Positions 37,408 to 46,457 of a stretch of 64,000 nt of DNA are shown in pieces (positions within the stretch are counted from its first letter, which is position 1; each line of letters opens with the position of its first letter). The stretch spans positions 1,922,001 through 1,986,000 of the forward strand of contig NZ_CP113915.1 in assembly GCF_029395435.1 (NCBI RefSeq). The letters are read 5' to 3'. Source of the stretch: Bifidobacterium sp. ESL0790 (GTDB taxonomy: Bacteria > Actinomycetota > Actinomycetes > Actinomycetales > Bifidobacteriaceae). The position numbers and the translations under genes were made by a program. Below the pieces are notes generated by a model that saw only the letters and a program-made list of their open reading frames with translations, ran no database searches and was not told the DNA's origin.

Positions 37408-37796
37408 ATTCACCTCGTCTGTCGTCTGATGAGCACCATGATACGGCATCCCTCAACACCCATTTAAGCCGATTTCAACGCTCCGCAACCGCGAGTAACC
37501 ATTAAGTGGGTGCTTTGTGGGTTAAGTAGGTGCCTATTCTCGGAATCGCTTCTCAAGAATGGCACAATATCGGTGGCTCTGGCCCCAGTATCTTCCAGAG
37601 AGGCACCCACTTAACGCCAAAAGCACCTACTTAACCCAAAACCAACGATTCCAAATCCAAAAATGCAGCGGAATACTGGTTCAGCCACCCATCAGAACGT
37701 TCAGTTCCGGACATAGAGGCGAAATCGACTATTGTCCAGCAACGCAGGAATCTGAAAGCTCCAACGTCGACGACAACGCCGTCCGTGCTCCCCCGC
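37408..37796. other. hom-thrB intergenic region with 12-mer inverted array (family E)
   Basis: A 389-nt gap. The 12-mer TTAAGTRGGTGC occurs at 37502 and 37522, and reversed at 37603 and 37622, with a weaker reversed copy at 37456. Together 37498-37535 and 37601-37638 form a long arm-and-arm inverted repeat. No gene is supported. It could be an operator set or a hairpin after hom. Confidence 0.75.
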
Positions 37797-39161
37797 TCAC
37801 ATCACACGGAGAATCGAGGGGTTGTCCATCACGAAGCTGAACTGGCAGACCTCGTCGACGCACTTGCGCAACGTGATCTCGTCGCACAGATGGGTGACCA
37901 AGCGCAGAATCTGCAGCTCGCCCGAATAGCCCGGGTTGTGCGGCGTGGGCTTGAGGTCTTGGTTGATGCCGTTGATCGAGACGCCGTAGTCCGCGAACTT
38001 CTTCGAGATCGCCGCGAGGATGCCGGGCCTGTCGCAGATGCGGAAGCACACGGCGAACACGGCGCGCGAGGCGCTCAGCGGGGCCTTGGGCAGATTGTTG
38101 TAAAGCGGAATCTGCGGGCCGACGGAGCCACCGGCGATATGGCGGGCCTCGGTGACGATGTCGCCCAGCACGGCCGAGGCGGTGGGCGCGCCACCGGCAC
38201 CAGGACCGTAGAACATCAGGTCATCGGCGGCTTCCGCGTGCACGAACGCGGCGTTGAAGCTGCCGTGCACGCTCGCCAGCGGATGCCCCTCGGGAATCAG
38301 CGCCGGGTAGACGCGCGCGGAGACGCCGTTCTCGCCGTTCTCGACCACGGAAAGCAGCTTGACCACCTTGTGCTCGGCCGCGGCCGCCGCGATGTCGTCG
38401 GCGGTGACCTTGGTGATGCCCTCGACGGCGACGTCATCGATGCTCACGGGTGTGTGGAACGCGAGGGTGGCCACGATCGCCGCCTTGTTGGCCGCGTCCT
38501 CGCCCTCGATGTCGCCGGTCGGGTCGGCCTCGGCGTAGCCCTTGGCCTGCGCGTCCTTGAGCGCCACGTCGAAATCGAGGCCCTTGGTGGTCATCTCGTC
38601 GAGGATGTAGTTGGTGGTGCCGTTGAGAATGCCGATCACGCTGGTGACGGTGTCGCCGGCCAGCGACTCGCGCAACGGGCGGACCAGCGGAATCGCGCCG
38701 GCCACGGCGGCCTCGAAGTAGAGATCGACGTTGTTGTTCTCAGCCGCGCGATAAAGCTCGGTGCCGTGCTTGGCAAGCAGCGCCTTGTTGGCCGTGACCA
38801 CGGAGGATCCGTTGTTGAGCGCCTCCAGCACAAGCGTGCGTGCGGGCTCGATACCGCCGATGAGCTCGACGACGATGTCCGCGTTTCGGGCGACGGATTC
38901 GGTGTCTTCGGTCAGCAGGCTCTTGTCGATCCACGGGAAATCGACATTTTCGGGGTGGCGGCAGGCGATGCCGGTGATCTTCAAGCGACGACCGATGCGC
39001 TGCGACAACTCTTCACCTTGCTCGACCAACAGCCGTGCGGTCTGCGAGCCGACGGTTCCAGCGCCCAACAAGCCGACGCGAATCGGATTTGTGTTGCCTT
39101 CGCCTGCTTTTGCGCCATTATCGTCGCGTCGCGCCTGAGAAAAATCCTCCGTCTGCCCCAT
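37797..39161 (-). CDS. hom: Homoserine dehydrogenase
   Basis: A 454-residue enzyme that reduces aspartate semialdehyde to homoserine, the branch point to threonine and methionine. The Rossmann motif is GLLGAGTVGSQTARLL. The catalytic domain has GILNGTTNYILDEM and AQAKGYAEADPTGDIEG. A C-terminal ACT domain (about 375-454, RICDRPGILAAISKKFADYG) is present and usually mediates threonine feedback. TAGGAGC lies 4 nt before ATG 39161. It sits between lysA and thrB. Confidence 0.97.
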   Translation of the reverse strand: MGQTEDFSQARRDDNGAKAGEGNTNPIRVGLLGAGTVGSQTARLLVEQGEELSQRIGRRLKITGIACRHPENVDFPWIDKSLLTEDTESVARNADIVVELIGGIEPARTLVLEALNNGSSVVTANKALLAKHGTELYRAAENNNVDLYFEAAVAGAIPLVRPLRESLAGDTVTSVIGILNGTTNYILDEMTTKGLDFDVALKDAQAKGYAEADPTGDIEGEDAANKAAIVATLAFHTPVSIDDVAVEGITKVTADDIAAAAAEHKVVKLLSVVENGENGVSARVYPALIPEGHPLASVHGSFNAAFVHAEAADDLMFYGPGAGGAPTASAVLGDIVTEARHIAGGSVGPQIPLYNNLPKAPLSASRAVFAVCFRICDRPGILAAISKKFADYGVSINGINQDLKPTPHNPGYSGELQILRLVTHLCDEITLRKCVDEVCQFSFVMDNPSILRVM

Positions 39162-39478
39162 GATTGCTCCTACCTATTCGAACGTTCCCGCTGCATTTCC
39201 GCATTGCTACGTTTCCGCATTGCCACAATACCGCAATATTGCATTACCCAGTGCATCAATCCTAAAAAAACAAATCCGACAGGCGTGTGCAAGCCACCTC
39301 ACCGACCCGCCGCCATACGCCCTCACTACTCCCCAATGTGCGTTTTCTATCGCTGACTTGAATTCAACGATAGAAAACACATATGAGTGGACAAAAACTA
39401 TCGGTGACACGAGCTCAGCGATAGTTTTCGTACTGTCCCGTAGTACGTGGCCTGGTCACTAGATGGCCGACGCGGCGC
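39162..39478. other. lysA-hom intergenic region with two related inverted repeats (family F)
   Basis: A 317-nt gap. Repeat F1 pairs GTTTTCTATCG (39342-39352) with CGATAGAAAAC (39368-39378). Repeat F2 pairs AAAACTATCG (39394-39403) with CGATAGTTTT (39419-39428). Both close around a GCTGA or CTCAG element. F2 is about 50 nt past the lysA stop. No gene is supported. Confidence 0.75.
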
Positions 39479-41086
39479 TCAGCTGACGTCCAGGGCGAGG
39501 AGGTCGTTGATGGTCTGGCGGCGCATCATCACATGGGCATCCTGCTCGCTGACGGCTACCACCGCCGGAATCAACGCCTGGTTGTAGTTGCTGGCCATGG
39601 TGCGGCCGTAGGCGCCGGTGACCGGGACGGCGAGGATGTCGCCACGATGAACGTCGCTCGGCAGAAGGCATTCGCGCACGATGATGTCGCCGGATTCGCA
39701 GTGCTTGCCGACCACGCGGGCGAGTATGGTCTCGGTGCCGTCGGCCATCTTGCCCTCGCCATCGATGTCGCCGCCACGGTCGCGGTTGGCGAGCAGCGCC
39801 GTGTAGTCCGCGCCGTAGAGCGCCGGGCGGATGTTGTCGCTCATGCCGCCATCGACCGAAACGTAGGTGCGCTCCGAGATGGGGTTGCCGGCCTCGTCTT
39901 TGGTACCTTCGGGCAGCGCGATGTGCTTGACCGTGCCGACCCGGTAAAGCGTGACGCCCGCAGGGGCGACGATCCAGCGGCCGGGCTCGAAGGAGATGAC
40001 CGGCGCGGGCATGCCCAGCGCCTTGTTGATGGTGGCGACGGCATCGGACAGGCGGCCGAGCTCTGCATCGATGTCCATGGAATCCTCGGCATCGGTATAA
40101 CCCACGGAATAGCCGCCACCCAGATCGACCTCGGGCATCGTGTAGGCGTCGGTGGCATAGAAGGTCTTGCGCAGGAGCATCATGCGCCGCGCGGCCTCGA
40201 TGAAGGAGTTGGCGTCATGGATCTGCGAGCCGATATGCGAGTGGATGCCGACCAGCTCCAGGTCTTCCTGACGATGATAGATGTCTTTGAGCACCGCGAG
40301 CGCCGGCCCGTCCGCCACGGCGTTCATGGCCTCGGCCAGTTCACGTTCCTCATCGGAAACCTTGACATGGCTGATGTCATAGGGATATTTGACGGAGTAA
40401 TCAAGTTTAGATTCGTCCGAAGTCTCTGCTGAAGCGGAAGACGCGTCCACGGAATCGCCATTGGTATCGGCATTGCCGAGCTTGCCCAGAATATCAAGGA
40501 TTCCCGGCCTTACGCCCGCAGGGAGCAGCGGCACGCCGAATTTCTGGTCCTCGTGCGCCGTGGAGATGTATTCGTGGCCGCCGGCGTGGATGCCGGAGGT
40601 GACGCGGACCATCACCTTGGCGCGCTTGCCGAGACGATGCGCGATGGCTGCTATACGCTCTGGCTCATCGGGCGAGTCGACCACGATCTTGGCGAATCCC
40701 TCGCGGATGGCCAGCTCGATCTCCTCGTCGGACTTGTTGTTGCCGTGCAGCACCAGCCTGCGCCCCGGCACCCCGGCGGCGAGCGCGATGCGAATCTCGC
40801 CCATCGAGCAGGTGTCGATTGACATGCCTGCTTCGGTGACGATGCGCACGACCTCCTTGGAGAGGAACGCCTTGCCTGCGAAGCTCACGTGGGTGGTGTT
40901 GGTGTTGAAGGCGTCGGCCGCGGAACGGACAAAGCGTTTCGCGCGCGCACGCACCTCATCGGTATCGATCAGGTAGAGCGGCGAGCCGAACTCGCCCAGC
41001 AACGAGGACGCGCTGTGCCCATGGAACGTCAGTTCGCCCTTGTCGTTGAAGGCCGTCGCCTCCGGCCAAATCGAAGTGATACCCAT
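39479..41086 (-). CDS. lysA: Diaminopimelate decarboxylase
   Basis: A 535-residue PLP enzyme for the last step of lysine synthesis. The PLP lysine is in SFAGKAFLS, the alpha/beta-barrel has HGNNKSDEEIELA and GIHSHIGSQIHD, and the glycine loop is LGGGYSVGYT. The C-terminal barrel has FEPGRWIVAPAG and ESGDIIVREC, with the catalytic Cys. It is longer than typical by roughly 60-80 residues, with an Asp/Ser-rich insert near 200-230. ATG 41086 has AGGGGACGG upstream. Confidence 0.96.
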   Translation of the reverse strand: MGITSIWPEATAFNDKGELTFHGHSASSLLGEFGSPLYLIDTDEVRARAKRFVRSAADAFNTNTTHVSFAGKAFLSKEVVRIVTEAGMSIDTCSMGEIRIALAAGVPGRRLVLHGNNKSDEEIELAIREGFAKIVVDSPDEPERIAAIAHRLGKRAKVMVRVTSGIHAGGHEYISTAHEDQKFGVPLLPAGVRPGILDILGKLGNADTNGDSVDASSASAETSDESKLDYSVKYPYDISHVKVSDEERELAEAMNAVADGPALAVLKDIYHRQEDLELVGIHSHIGSQIHDANSFIEAARRMMLLRKTFYATDAYTMPEVDLGGGYSVGYTDAEDSMDIDAELGRLSDAVATINKALGMPAPVISFEPGRWIVAPAGVTLYRVGTVKHIALPEGTKDEAGNPISERTYVSVDGGMSDNIRPALYGADYTALLANRDRGGDIDGEGKMADGTETILARVVGKHCESGDIIVRECLLPSDVHRGDILAVPVTGAYGRTMASNYNQALIPAVVAVSEQDAHVMMRRQTINDLLALDVS

Positions 41087-41251
41087 ATATTCCGTCCCCT
41101 TTATCGTCCCTCACGGTATTGTTAAGCTGCATTCAACGATAGCGAATCGATATGAAAACGCCGAAACCATCTCAATTTGACGGTTTGCTTATGGACGTCG
41201 GGCAAAACCTGCCCGAAAGCGCAACATATCGCGCAAACCGACTGCGGAAAT

Positions 41252-41662
41252 TCAACCCTTGCAAATCTGCATGGCGACGCCATCCTGCATGATCTTGAAC
41301 CCATGCTGCTCGTAGAATGACGCGTTCTTGCTTTCTTCGGGCATGACCTCGATGTAGAAGTAATCGGCATAACGCCGCTTGACCATCTCGACCATATGAC
41401 CGGCGATTCCCCGCCCCTGATATTCGGGGTCGACCAAGACGTAATGCATATAAGCCATCATCGAGGTGTCGTCCAGCACACGCGCCAACCCGACAAGCCG
41501 GTCGCCGTCCCACGCGGAAAAGACCGTCGAGGAACCCATCAGGGCCTTATACAGTTGTTCGGGATATTTTGCGGAAACCCAGCCGACGGAAAGGAAAAGA
41601 CGCTCGGCCTGATCCTGTGTGAAACATTTGTCGTCCGTGAACCTGATGCTTTCGTCTACCAT
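41252..41662 (-). CDS. GNAT-family N-acetyltransferase
   Basis: A 136-residue GNAT protein. The acetyl-CoA-binding motif A is visible as VDPEYQGRGIAGHMVEMVKRR, following the strand YMHYVLV; motif B covers NASFYEQHGFKI. Such enzymes acetylate small molecules or protein N-termini or lysines; the substrate cannot be read here. ATG 41662 has AGGGAA upstream. It lies between argS and lysA in the same direction. Confidence 0.9.
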   Translation of the reverse strand: MVDESIRFTDDKCFTQDQAERLFLSVGWVSAKYPEQLYKALMGSSTVFSAWDGDRLVGLARVLDDTSMMAYMHYVLVDPEYQGRGIAGHMVEMVKRRYADYFYIEVMPEESKNASFYEQHGFKIMQDGVAMQICKG

Positions 41663-41717
41663 GTTTCCCTGCTTCTCTTCTCTCGTTTAATCCCTACGTA
41701 TTCAGGCTATCTGACGC

Positions 41718-41764
41718 ATAAAAAATCGGCCACGTCATTTCATAATGAAAGACGCGACCGATTT
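41718..41764 (-). terminator. Terminator of argS
   Basis: AAATCGGTCGCGTC and GACGTGGCCGATTT pair with two G-T wobbles across a 14-nt AT-rich loop and end in TTTTTTA on the minus strand, 31 nt past the argS stop. Confidence 0.85.
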
Positions 41765-41794
41765 ACTATTCGCTATTTGCTACAGATTTCGCTC

Positions 41795-43600
41795 TCACAT
41801 CTTGTCGGGAGCGGTGACGCCCAGCATGTCGAGGCCGGAGGCGATGACCTGCTGCACGGCGTCGTTAAGCTTGAGACGCGCGGCGGCGCGGGCCGGTTCC
41901 GGGTTCTTGGCGATGCGCAGGGCCTCACGCTCGGCCTCGCCCTTGGCTTCCTCGGCGTCGGTGAGGGCCATGGGCACCACGCGCTCGACGTTGTACCACT
42001 TGTGGTACGAGCCAGCGAGGGCCTCAAGATAGTGCGCGACCTTGTGCGGGGCACGCAGGTCGGCCGATTCGGCGACAATCGCGGGCCACTGGGCCAGCGA
42101 GGCGATGACCTCGCCGTCCACCTCGGTGTCGAGCAACGACATGTCGGCGTTGGCGGCGTCGATCTTGGCGGCGGCCGCGTTGCGGTCGACGTTGCAGCTG
42201 CGGGCGTGCGCGTACTGCACGTAGTACACCGGGTTCTCGTTGGTGTGGGAGGCCAGGAGGCCCAAGTCCACATCGATGCTGGTGTTGTAGTCGGTGCGGG
42301 CGAGCGAATAACGCGCGGCGTCCACGCCGACCGCGTCGACCAGGTCCTCGATGGTCACGACGTTGCCGGCGCGCTTCGACATACGCACGGCCTTGCCATC
42401 CTTCATCACGTTGACCATCTGGCCGATGAGAATCTGCATGTTGACGCCCGGGGTGTCGCCGAACGCGTCGCACACGGCCATCAGACGGCCGATGTAGCCG
42501 TGGTGGTCGGCGCCGAGCATGTAGATGGCGACATCCGCCGGAATGGAGGGGTCGCCGTCACGATGACGCTTGTTGTAGTAGTAGGCGATATCCGCCACGA
42601 AGTAGGTGTATTCGCCGTTGGACTTGATGATGACGCGGTCCTTGTCGTCACCATGCTTGGTGGAGGCGAACCAGGTGGCGCCATCCTTCTCGTAGATGTC
42701 GCCCTGCTGGCGCAGCTTGTCGATGTACTTCTCGATGGCGCCGTTCTGGTAGAGGCTGTTCTCGTGGAACCACACGTCGAAGTGGACACGGAAGTTGACC
42801 AGCGAATCCTGAATCTCGGTGAACATCATGGAGACACCGCGCGAACGGAACTCCTCGCGCTGCTCGGAATCGCCCTCGCCGAGCGACTCGCCGTTCTCGT
42901 CGACGCCGGCGCTCTCGCGCGGAAGCGACAACACGTCGACGCCGTCGGCCTTGGCCTCGTCGATCACACGCTGGGCGATCTCGTCGATGTACTTGCCCTT
43001 GTAGCCGTCGGAAGGCGTCGGCTCGTTGTGGGCGGCGGCAACCAGCGACTTGGCGAAGCGGTCGATCTGCGAACCGTGGTCGTTGAAGTAATACTCACGA
43101 ATGACCTTGGCGCCGTTGGCCTCAAGCACGCGGCCCAGCGCGTCGCCGATCGCGGCCCAGCGCACGCCGCCGATGTGCAGCGGGCCGGTGGGGTTGGCGG
43201 AGACGAACTCGAGGTTGAGCACCTTGCCACCGAGGTGGTCGTTGGTGCCGTATTTCGCACCCTGCTCGAGGACGGTGTCGACCACGGCGGCGGCCGAGGC
43301 GGAGTCAAGGGTGATGTTGATGAAGCCAGGCCCGGCGACCTCGACGGAGGCGATGCCATCGGCGCCCGCGAGCTTGTCGGCGAAGGCCTGCGCGAAATCA
43401 CGCGGCTTCATGCCGGCCTTCTTCGCCAGCTGCATGGCGATGTTGGAGGCCCAGTCGCCATGGGCACGGTCCTTGGGTCGCATGACGTTGAGCTTGTCGA
43501 CGGACGGGATCATGTCCGCGGTCAATTGGCCGGCGGCACCTGCGTCTACCAGCTCATGGGCGGTTTTCGAAATAAGTTCACTTAAGGCTTCTGGATTCAT
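41795..43600 (-). CDS. argS: Arginyl-tRNA synthetase
   Basis: A 601-residue class Ia synthetase that charges tRNA-Arg. It has the HIGH box in ANPTGPLHIGG and MSKRAGN in the KMSKS position, plus a C-terminal DALR anticodon-binding domain (ALAGSYHKWYN). ATG 43600 lies 7 nt after TATTAT with no Shine-Dalgarno; an in-frame start at 43630 would pass through the promoter box. Its neighbours lysA, hom and thrB follow the order seen in many actinobacteria. Confidence 0.97.
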   Translation of the reverse strand: MNPEALSELISKTAHELVDAGAAGQLTADMIPSVDKLNVMRPKDRAHGDWASNIAMQLAKKAGMKPRDFAQAFADKLAGADGIASVEVAGPGFINITLDSASAAAVVDTVLEQGAKYGTNDHLGGKVLNLEFVSANPTGPLHIGGVRWAAIGDALGRVLEANGAKVIREYYFNDHGSQIDRFAKSLVAAAHNEPTPSDGYKGKYIDEIAQRVIDEAKADGVDVLSLPRESAGVDENGESLGEGDSEQREEFRSRGVSMMFTEIQDSLVNFRVHFDVWFHENSLYQNGAIEKYIDKLRQQGDIYEKDGATWFASTKHGDDKDRVIIKSNGEYTYFVADIAYYYNKRHRDGDPSIPADVAIYMLGADHHGYIGRLMAVCDAFGDTPGVNMQILIGQMVNVMKDGKAVRMSKRAGNVVTIEDLVDAVGVDAARYSLARTDYNTSIDVDLGLLASHTNENPVYYVQYAHARSCNVDRNAAAAKIDAANADMSLLDTEVDGEVIASLAQWPAIVAESADLRAPHKVAHYLEALAGSYHKWYNVERVVPMALTDAEEAKGEAEREALRIAKNPEPARAAARLKLNDAVQQVIASGLDMLGVTAPDKM

Positions 43601-43607
43601 AGGCCTT

Positions 43608-43613
43608 ATAATA
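43608..43613 (-). promoter_or_regulatory. -10 box TATTAT of argS (leaderless)
   Basis: TATTAT with a 7-nt spacer (AAGGCCT) to the ATG. The spacer contains AAGG but too close to the start to act well as a ribosome binding site. Confidence 0.45.
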
Positions 43614-43779
43614 CTATATCTCATAACCAATTAACGACCCGGCACACGCAGCCGTCCAGTATTCGACACCAAAACGCCCATACCACGCCGCGCCATCGAA
43701 CCGGCCGGAAATTCGCCACATGGAACGCACTGTCACCAGAAAAACAAACCAGACACAGTTGGACTAGACCACCGAAGCC

Positions 43780-45153
43780 TTACACCATCGCCGCCATGTT
43801 CCATTCCTTGTATTTGCCAGTGACGACACCAGGGCCCCAATCCCAGAGCAGGAGCATGAACACCACACCGATGATCGGCTCCAGATCGATCTCAAGATGG
43901 ACCGTCACGCCCAGAATCACGCCGACGGCGACGAACAGCACCACCGAGCCCAACAACACCCAAGACAGCACCCGCAGCAAACGATAATTCGCCGCAGACA
44001 GTCGCCTCACGCACTTGAACATGGCTACTGTATTGGCCAGCAGCAGCGCGCCCTGCGCCAGCAAAATAAGGCAACCGGGCAACTCCGAAGGCGACAGCCA
44101 CACCATGCAGACCACCGCGGCGGCAATGGTTATCGCGGTGGCGACCACGCTCATCATGGCAAACGTATGCAGCAACCGGCGGTCAGGGCGATATCGATCG
44201 CCGGGTTCCGTGATGAACAAACCGTCTTCGGTCTCATCGCTGAAATGCAGCTCATCGCCTTTTCTGTCGGCATCGTGACCGTCATGCGGGCCTGTACCAT
44301 CATCCGGGCCCGCGCCGTCGCCCTCATACCGGTATCCGTAAGTGGGCACCTCTATCTTTATGCGGTTCTCCGGGTCGTAGGGCGAACATTGCGGCTGACC
44401 GGTCAGAAACATGTCAATCGCCTGCTGGACGTCGCGCCCTCCACCGACACCAAGCTCCCAGGCGTATTCCTCGGCGCAACGCAGCGACCACGCCATGTCC
44501 GCCATAGCCTGCAGGGCTTCGGGATACGTCTGGTAAAAGCCGACATGGTACAGATTGTATTTTTCGCGGTAGTAGTAGACGAACCATTTTCCCTGGGATT
44601 GCGCGAGACCGACGTTCCGGCCCGAGCTTTTGGGCGGCCCGCAGGCGAAATTGTCCTCGCCGACGCAATCGGCGAGCGCTTGGGGAACCCTCCATTCCGG
44701 GATGTCGCAGGACGCGACGTTTCTCACCACTTCCGGACGGGTGAGCTGCGGGTTCTTCATTTCCAGCGCGAGAAAGAGCACCGCGCTCTGTGGCTTGTCG
44801 AAACTCGCCAACTCGGTGCTTTTATGGCCGTCGAGGCGGATTATCGTCCATTCGCCACGCCGTCCGTGAGAGACAAGTCGATAGGTCGCGGGAGCCGATG
44901 CGGACTGGCCGCCACCGTTTGGATGCCTTGGCTTCGTCCGCGGCGCTGCGTTGGCCGGTGTCGTGGGCAAGACTACAGAGGACAAAGACAGGGATGAAGG
45001 CGAACACTCGACCACACCGCCCTGGTCGGACACCTCGTAGCCCGTGACGGCGGCGACGGCCTTGAGCGCGCCCAGCCAATCACGTTTCGCGTTCACCGAT
45101 TCCGGGACATTCAACGTCGCGGTATCGACGTTGCCAGCACCATAGTCAACCAT
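43780..45153 (-). CDS. Unknown protein with soluble N-terminus and four C-terminal membrane helices
   Basis: A 457-residue protein I do not recognise. Residues 1-290 are soluble: a Ser/Pro-rich linker near 60-85, a stretch with HGRRGEWTIIRLDGHKSTEL, and a WFVYYYREKYNLYHVGFYQT segment. A Gly/Asp/His-rich acidic patch (about 270-300) follows. Four hydrophobic helices then lie between about 325 and 450 (FAMMSVVATAITIAAAVVC, CLILLAQGALLLA, LSWVLLGSVVLFVAVGVIL, IIGVVFMLLLW). ATG 45153 is used; GTG 45162 is possible, with TAGAGT upstream. It stands alone between argS and tRNA-Arg. Confidence 0.75.
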   Translation of the reverse strand: MVDYGAGNVDTATLNVPESVNAKRDWLGALKAVAAVTGYEVSDQGGVVECSPSSLSLSSVVLPTTPANAAPRTKPRHPNGGGQSASAPATYRLVSHGRRGEWTIIRLDGHKSTELASFDKPQSAVLFLALEMKNPQLTRPEVVRNVASCDIPEWRVPQALADCVGEDNFACGPPKSSGRNVGLAQSQGKWFVYYYREKYNLYHVGFYQTYPEALQAMADMAWSLRCAEEYAWELGVGGGRDVQQAIDMFLTGQPQCSPYDPENRIKIEVPTYGYRYEGDGAGPDDGTGPHDGHDADRKGDELHFSDETEDGLFITEPGDRYRPDRRLLHTFAMMSVVATAITIAAAVVCMVWLSPSELPGCLILLAQGALLLANTVAMFKCVRRLSAANYRLLRVLSWVLLGSVVLFVAVGVILGVTVHLEIDLEPIIGVVFMLLLWDWGPGVVTGKYKEWNMAAMV

Positions 45154-45215
45154 GAAAACCACAATACTCTACCGTTGAATAGGTTTTAATAGACACAGCC
45201 GCATCGCTGATTTTG

Positions 45216-45289
45216 TGGGCCCGATGGGATTCGAACCCACGACCTTTTGCTCCGGAGGCAAACGCTCTATCCAGCTGAGCTACGGACCC
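45216..45289 (-). tRNA. tRNA-Arg (anticodon CCG)
   Basis: A 74-nt minus-strand cloverleaf. GGGTCCG pairs with CGGGCCC; the anticodon stem TTTGC/GCAAA holds loop CTCCGGA, anticodon CCG. T arm GGTTCGAATCC. No encoded CCA, unlike tRNA-Trp here. Confidence 0.96.
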
Positions 45290-45422
45290 AAACAACAGTG
45301 TTCAGTTTACACGGCCATGTGACTTCGCGACGCACACCCAAACAGGGGGTTTCAAAAGGCGACGCTTGGAAACAGTACGGTATCTTTTGGTAACCGCCCT
45401 GTTGGGTGTGCGTGGTCCGGTC

Positions 45423-45428
45423 TAAACT
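45423..45428 (+). promoter_or_regulatory. -10 box TAAACT of CYTH gene (leaderless)
   Basis: TAAACT ends 6 nt before the ATG at 45435; the spacer TGATGT has no Shine-Dalgarno. Confidence 0.5.
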
Positions 45429-45434
45429 TGATGT

Positions 45435-46055
45435 ATGTCCCCTGAAACGAACGACTTCGAATTCGACCGGCGGTTCTTCTGCCACGAAATGCCCGACGTC
45501 TATGACGACACGCCGACTCTGATCGTGCAGAGCTACTACGTTCACGCCGACAACTACGCGCTGCGCGTGCGGCTGGTGAGCCGGAAGACCCACATCGCCA
45601 TGGACGCCGACACCGACGCGCACGAAGTGCTCGACCAGCACCGCGACGACTTCACCGAGGCCTCCGTGGCCATCAAGGGTCCGTCCGTGGGCGGCACGCG
45701 CTACGAGGCATCGCGGCCCATCGACGCCAACATCGCCGCGGAACTGATCAAGCGCGGCGGCGAAATCATCATCAAGAACCGCTTCGCCGCATGGATCGGC
45801 GAGGACGGCTGGGACATCGACGTCTTCGGCGGCGCGAACGCACCGCTGGTCATCGCCGAAGCCAAACGCTCGCGGCCGGTGACCAACCTCGTCATCCCCG
45901 ACTTCTGCGTCACTGAGATCACCGATCAGGCGCGCTTCTCCAACGACGGGCTCGCCGGGCGTCCCTTCAGCACTTGGAGCGCCGACTTCGAGCGAGAGCT
46001 GGCGCAGACCGGTCCCCATTTCGAGCAGATTTACGGCCATAACCGCCACGAGTAA
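45435..46055 (+). CDS. CYTH-domain protein (triphosphate tunnel family)
   Basis: A 206-residue protein with the layout of the CYTH/ThiM-type superfamily: FEFDRRFFCHEMPD near the start (in place of the EIERKFL motif), IVQSYYVHADNYALRVRLVS (Tyr and Arg-x-Arg), TEASVAIKGP, a basic RFAAWIG strand, and PLVIAEAKRSRPV with VIPDFCVTEITD. Such proteins hydrolyse polyphosphate or thiamine triphosphate, or act as cyclases; which one is unknown. The motif start has Asp-Arg-Arg instead of Glu-Arg-Lys, so activity is uncertain. The ATG lies 6 nt after TAAACT. Confidence 0.8.
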   Translation: MSPETNDFEFDRRFFCHEMPDVYDDTPTLIVQSYYVHADNYALRVRLVSRKTHIAMDADTDAHEVLDQHRDDFTEASVAIKGPSVGGTRYEASRPIDANIAAELIKRGGEIIIKNRFAAWIGEDGWDIDVFGGANAPLVIAEAKRSRPVTNLVIPDFCVTEITDQARFSNDGLAGRPFSTWSADFERELAQTGPHFEQIYGHNRHE

Positions 46056-46457
46056 AACGGGCGAATCGGGACCGTTCTTTCCTCACTATCCGAGATATTC
46101 GGAAACTGATACCTGCTGCGTGACGACAGAAAACAGATGCATTCATATCAGATTTTGCTCGAATCATGCCGTCACTTGAATCCGACGGAAAACGGACGAA
46201 ATCAAGCCGAATCACATCCGTCTTTCTACCGTCAACGAATGACGACGAATTATGGACATGAATCAGCAGATTATCGGGCGATTTGTGCCGTCGAAAATAA
46301 GCAACGGCAGATATCGGACATAATATTGCCAGATTCCGTCCAATTTCAGCTGTTGGTAAGCAGTAACGGCATATTTTGGATAGGAATCACGTGGATTCTG
46401 CCCGAAATATGCCGTCGAAAAGTCGAAGAAGAGTTAGCTCTGCGGCGGCGCGAAGCC
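46056..46457. repeat. Cluster of four family B inverted repeats between convergent genes
   Basis: A 402-nt gap filled with imperfect hairpins at 46151-46203, 46213-46260, 46271-46323 and 46365-46416. In the first three, stems of about 20 bp run like TGTCCGATATCTGCCGTC then the complement, loop inward; the fourth has the same arm words with the ends exchanged. A related single unit lies at 33112-33154. No gene is supported. Confidence 0.8.

Noticed and set aside
37408..37796. Riboswitch or T-box before thrB
   Set aside because: The structure comes from 12-mer copies in both directions; no T-box bulge, specifier loop or known riboswitch core was seen.
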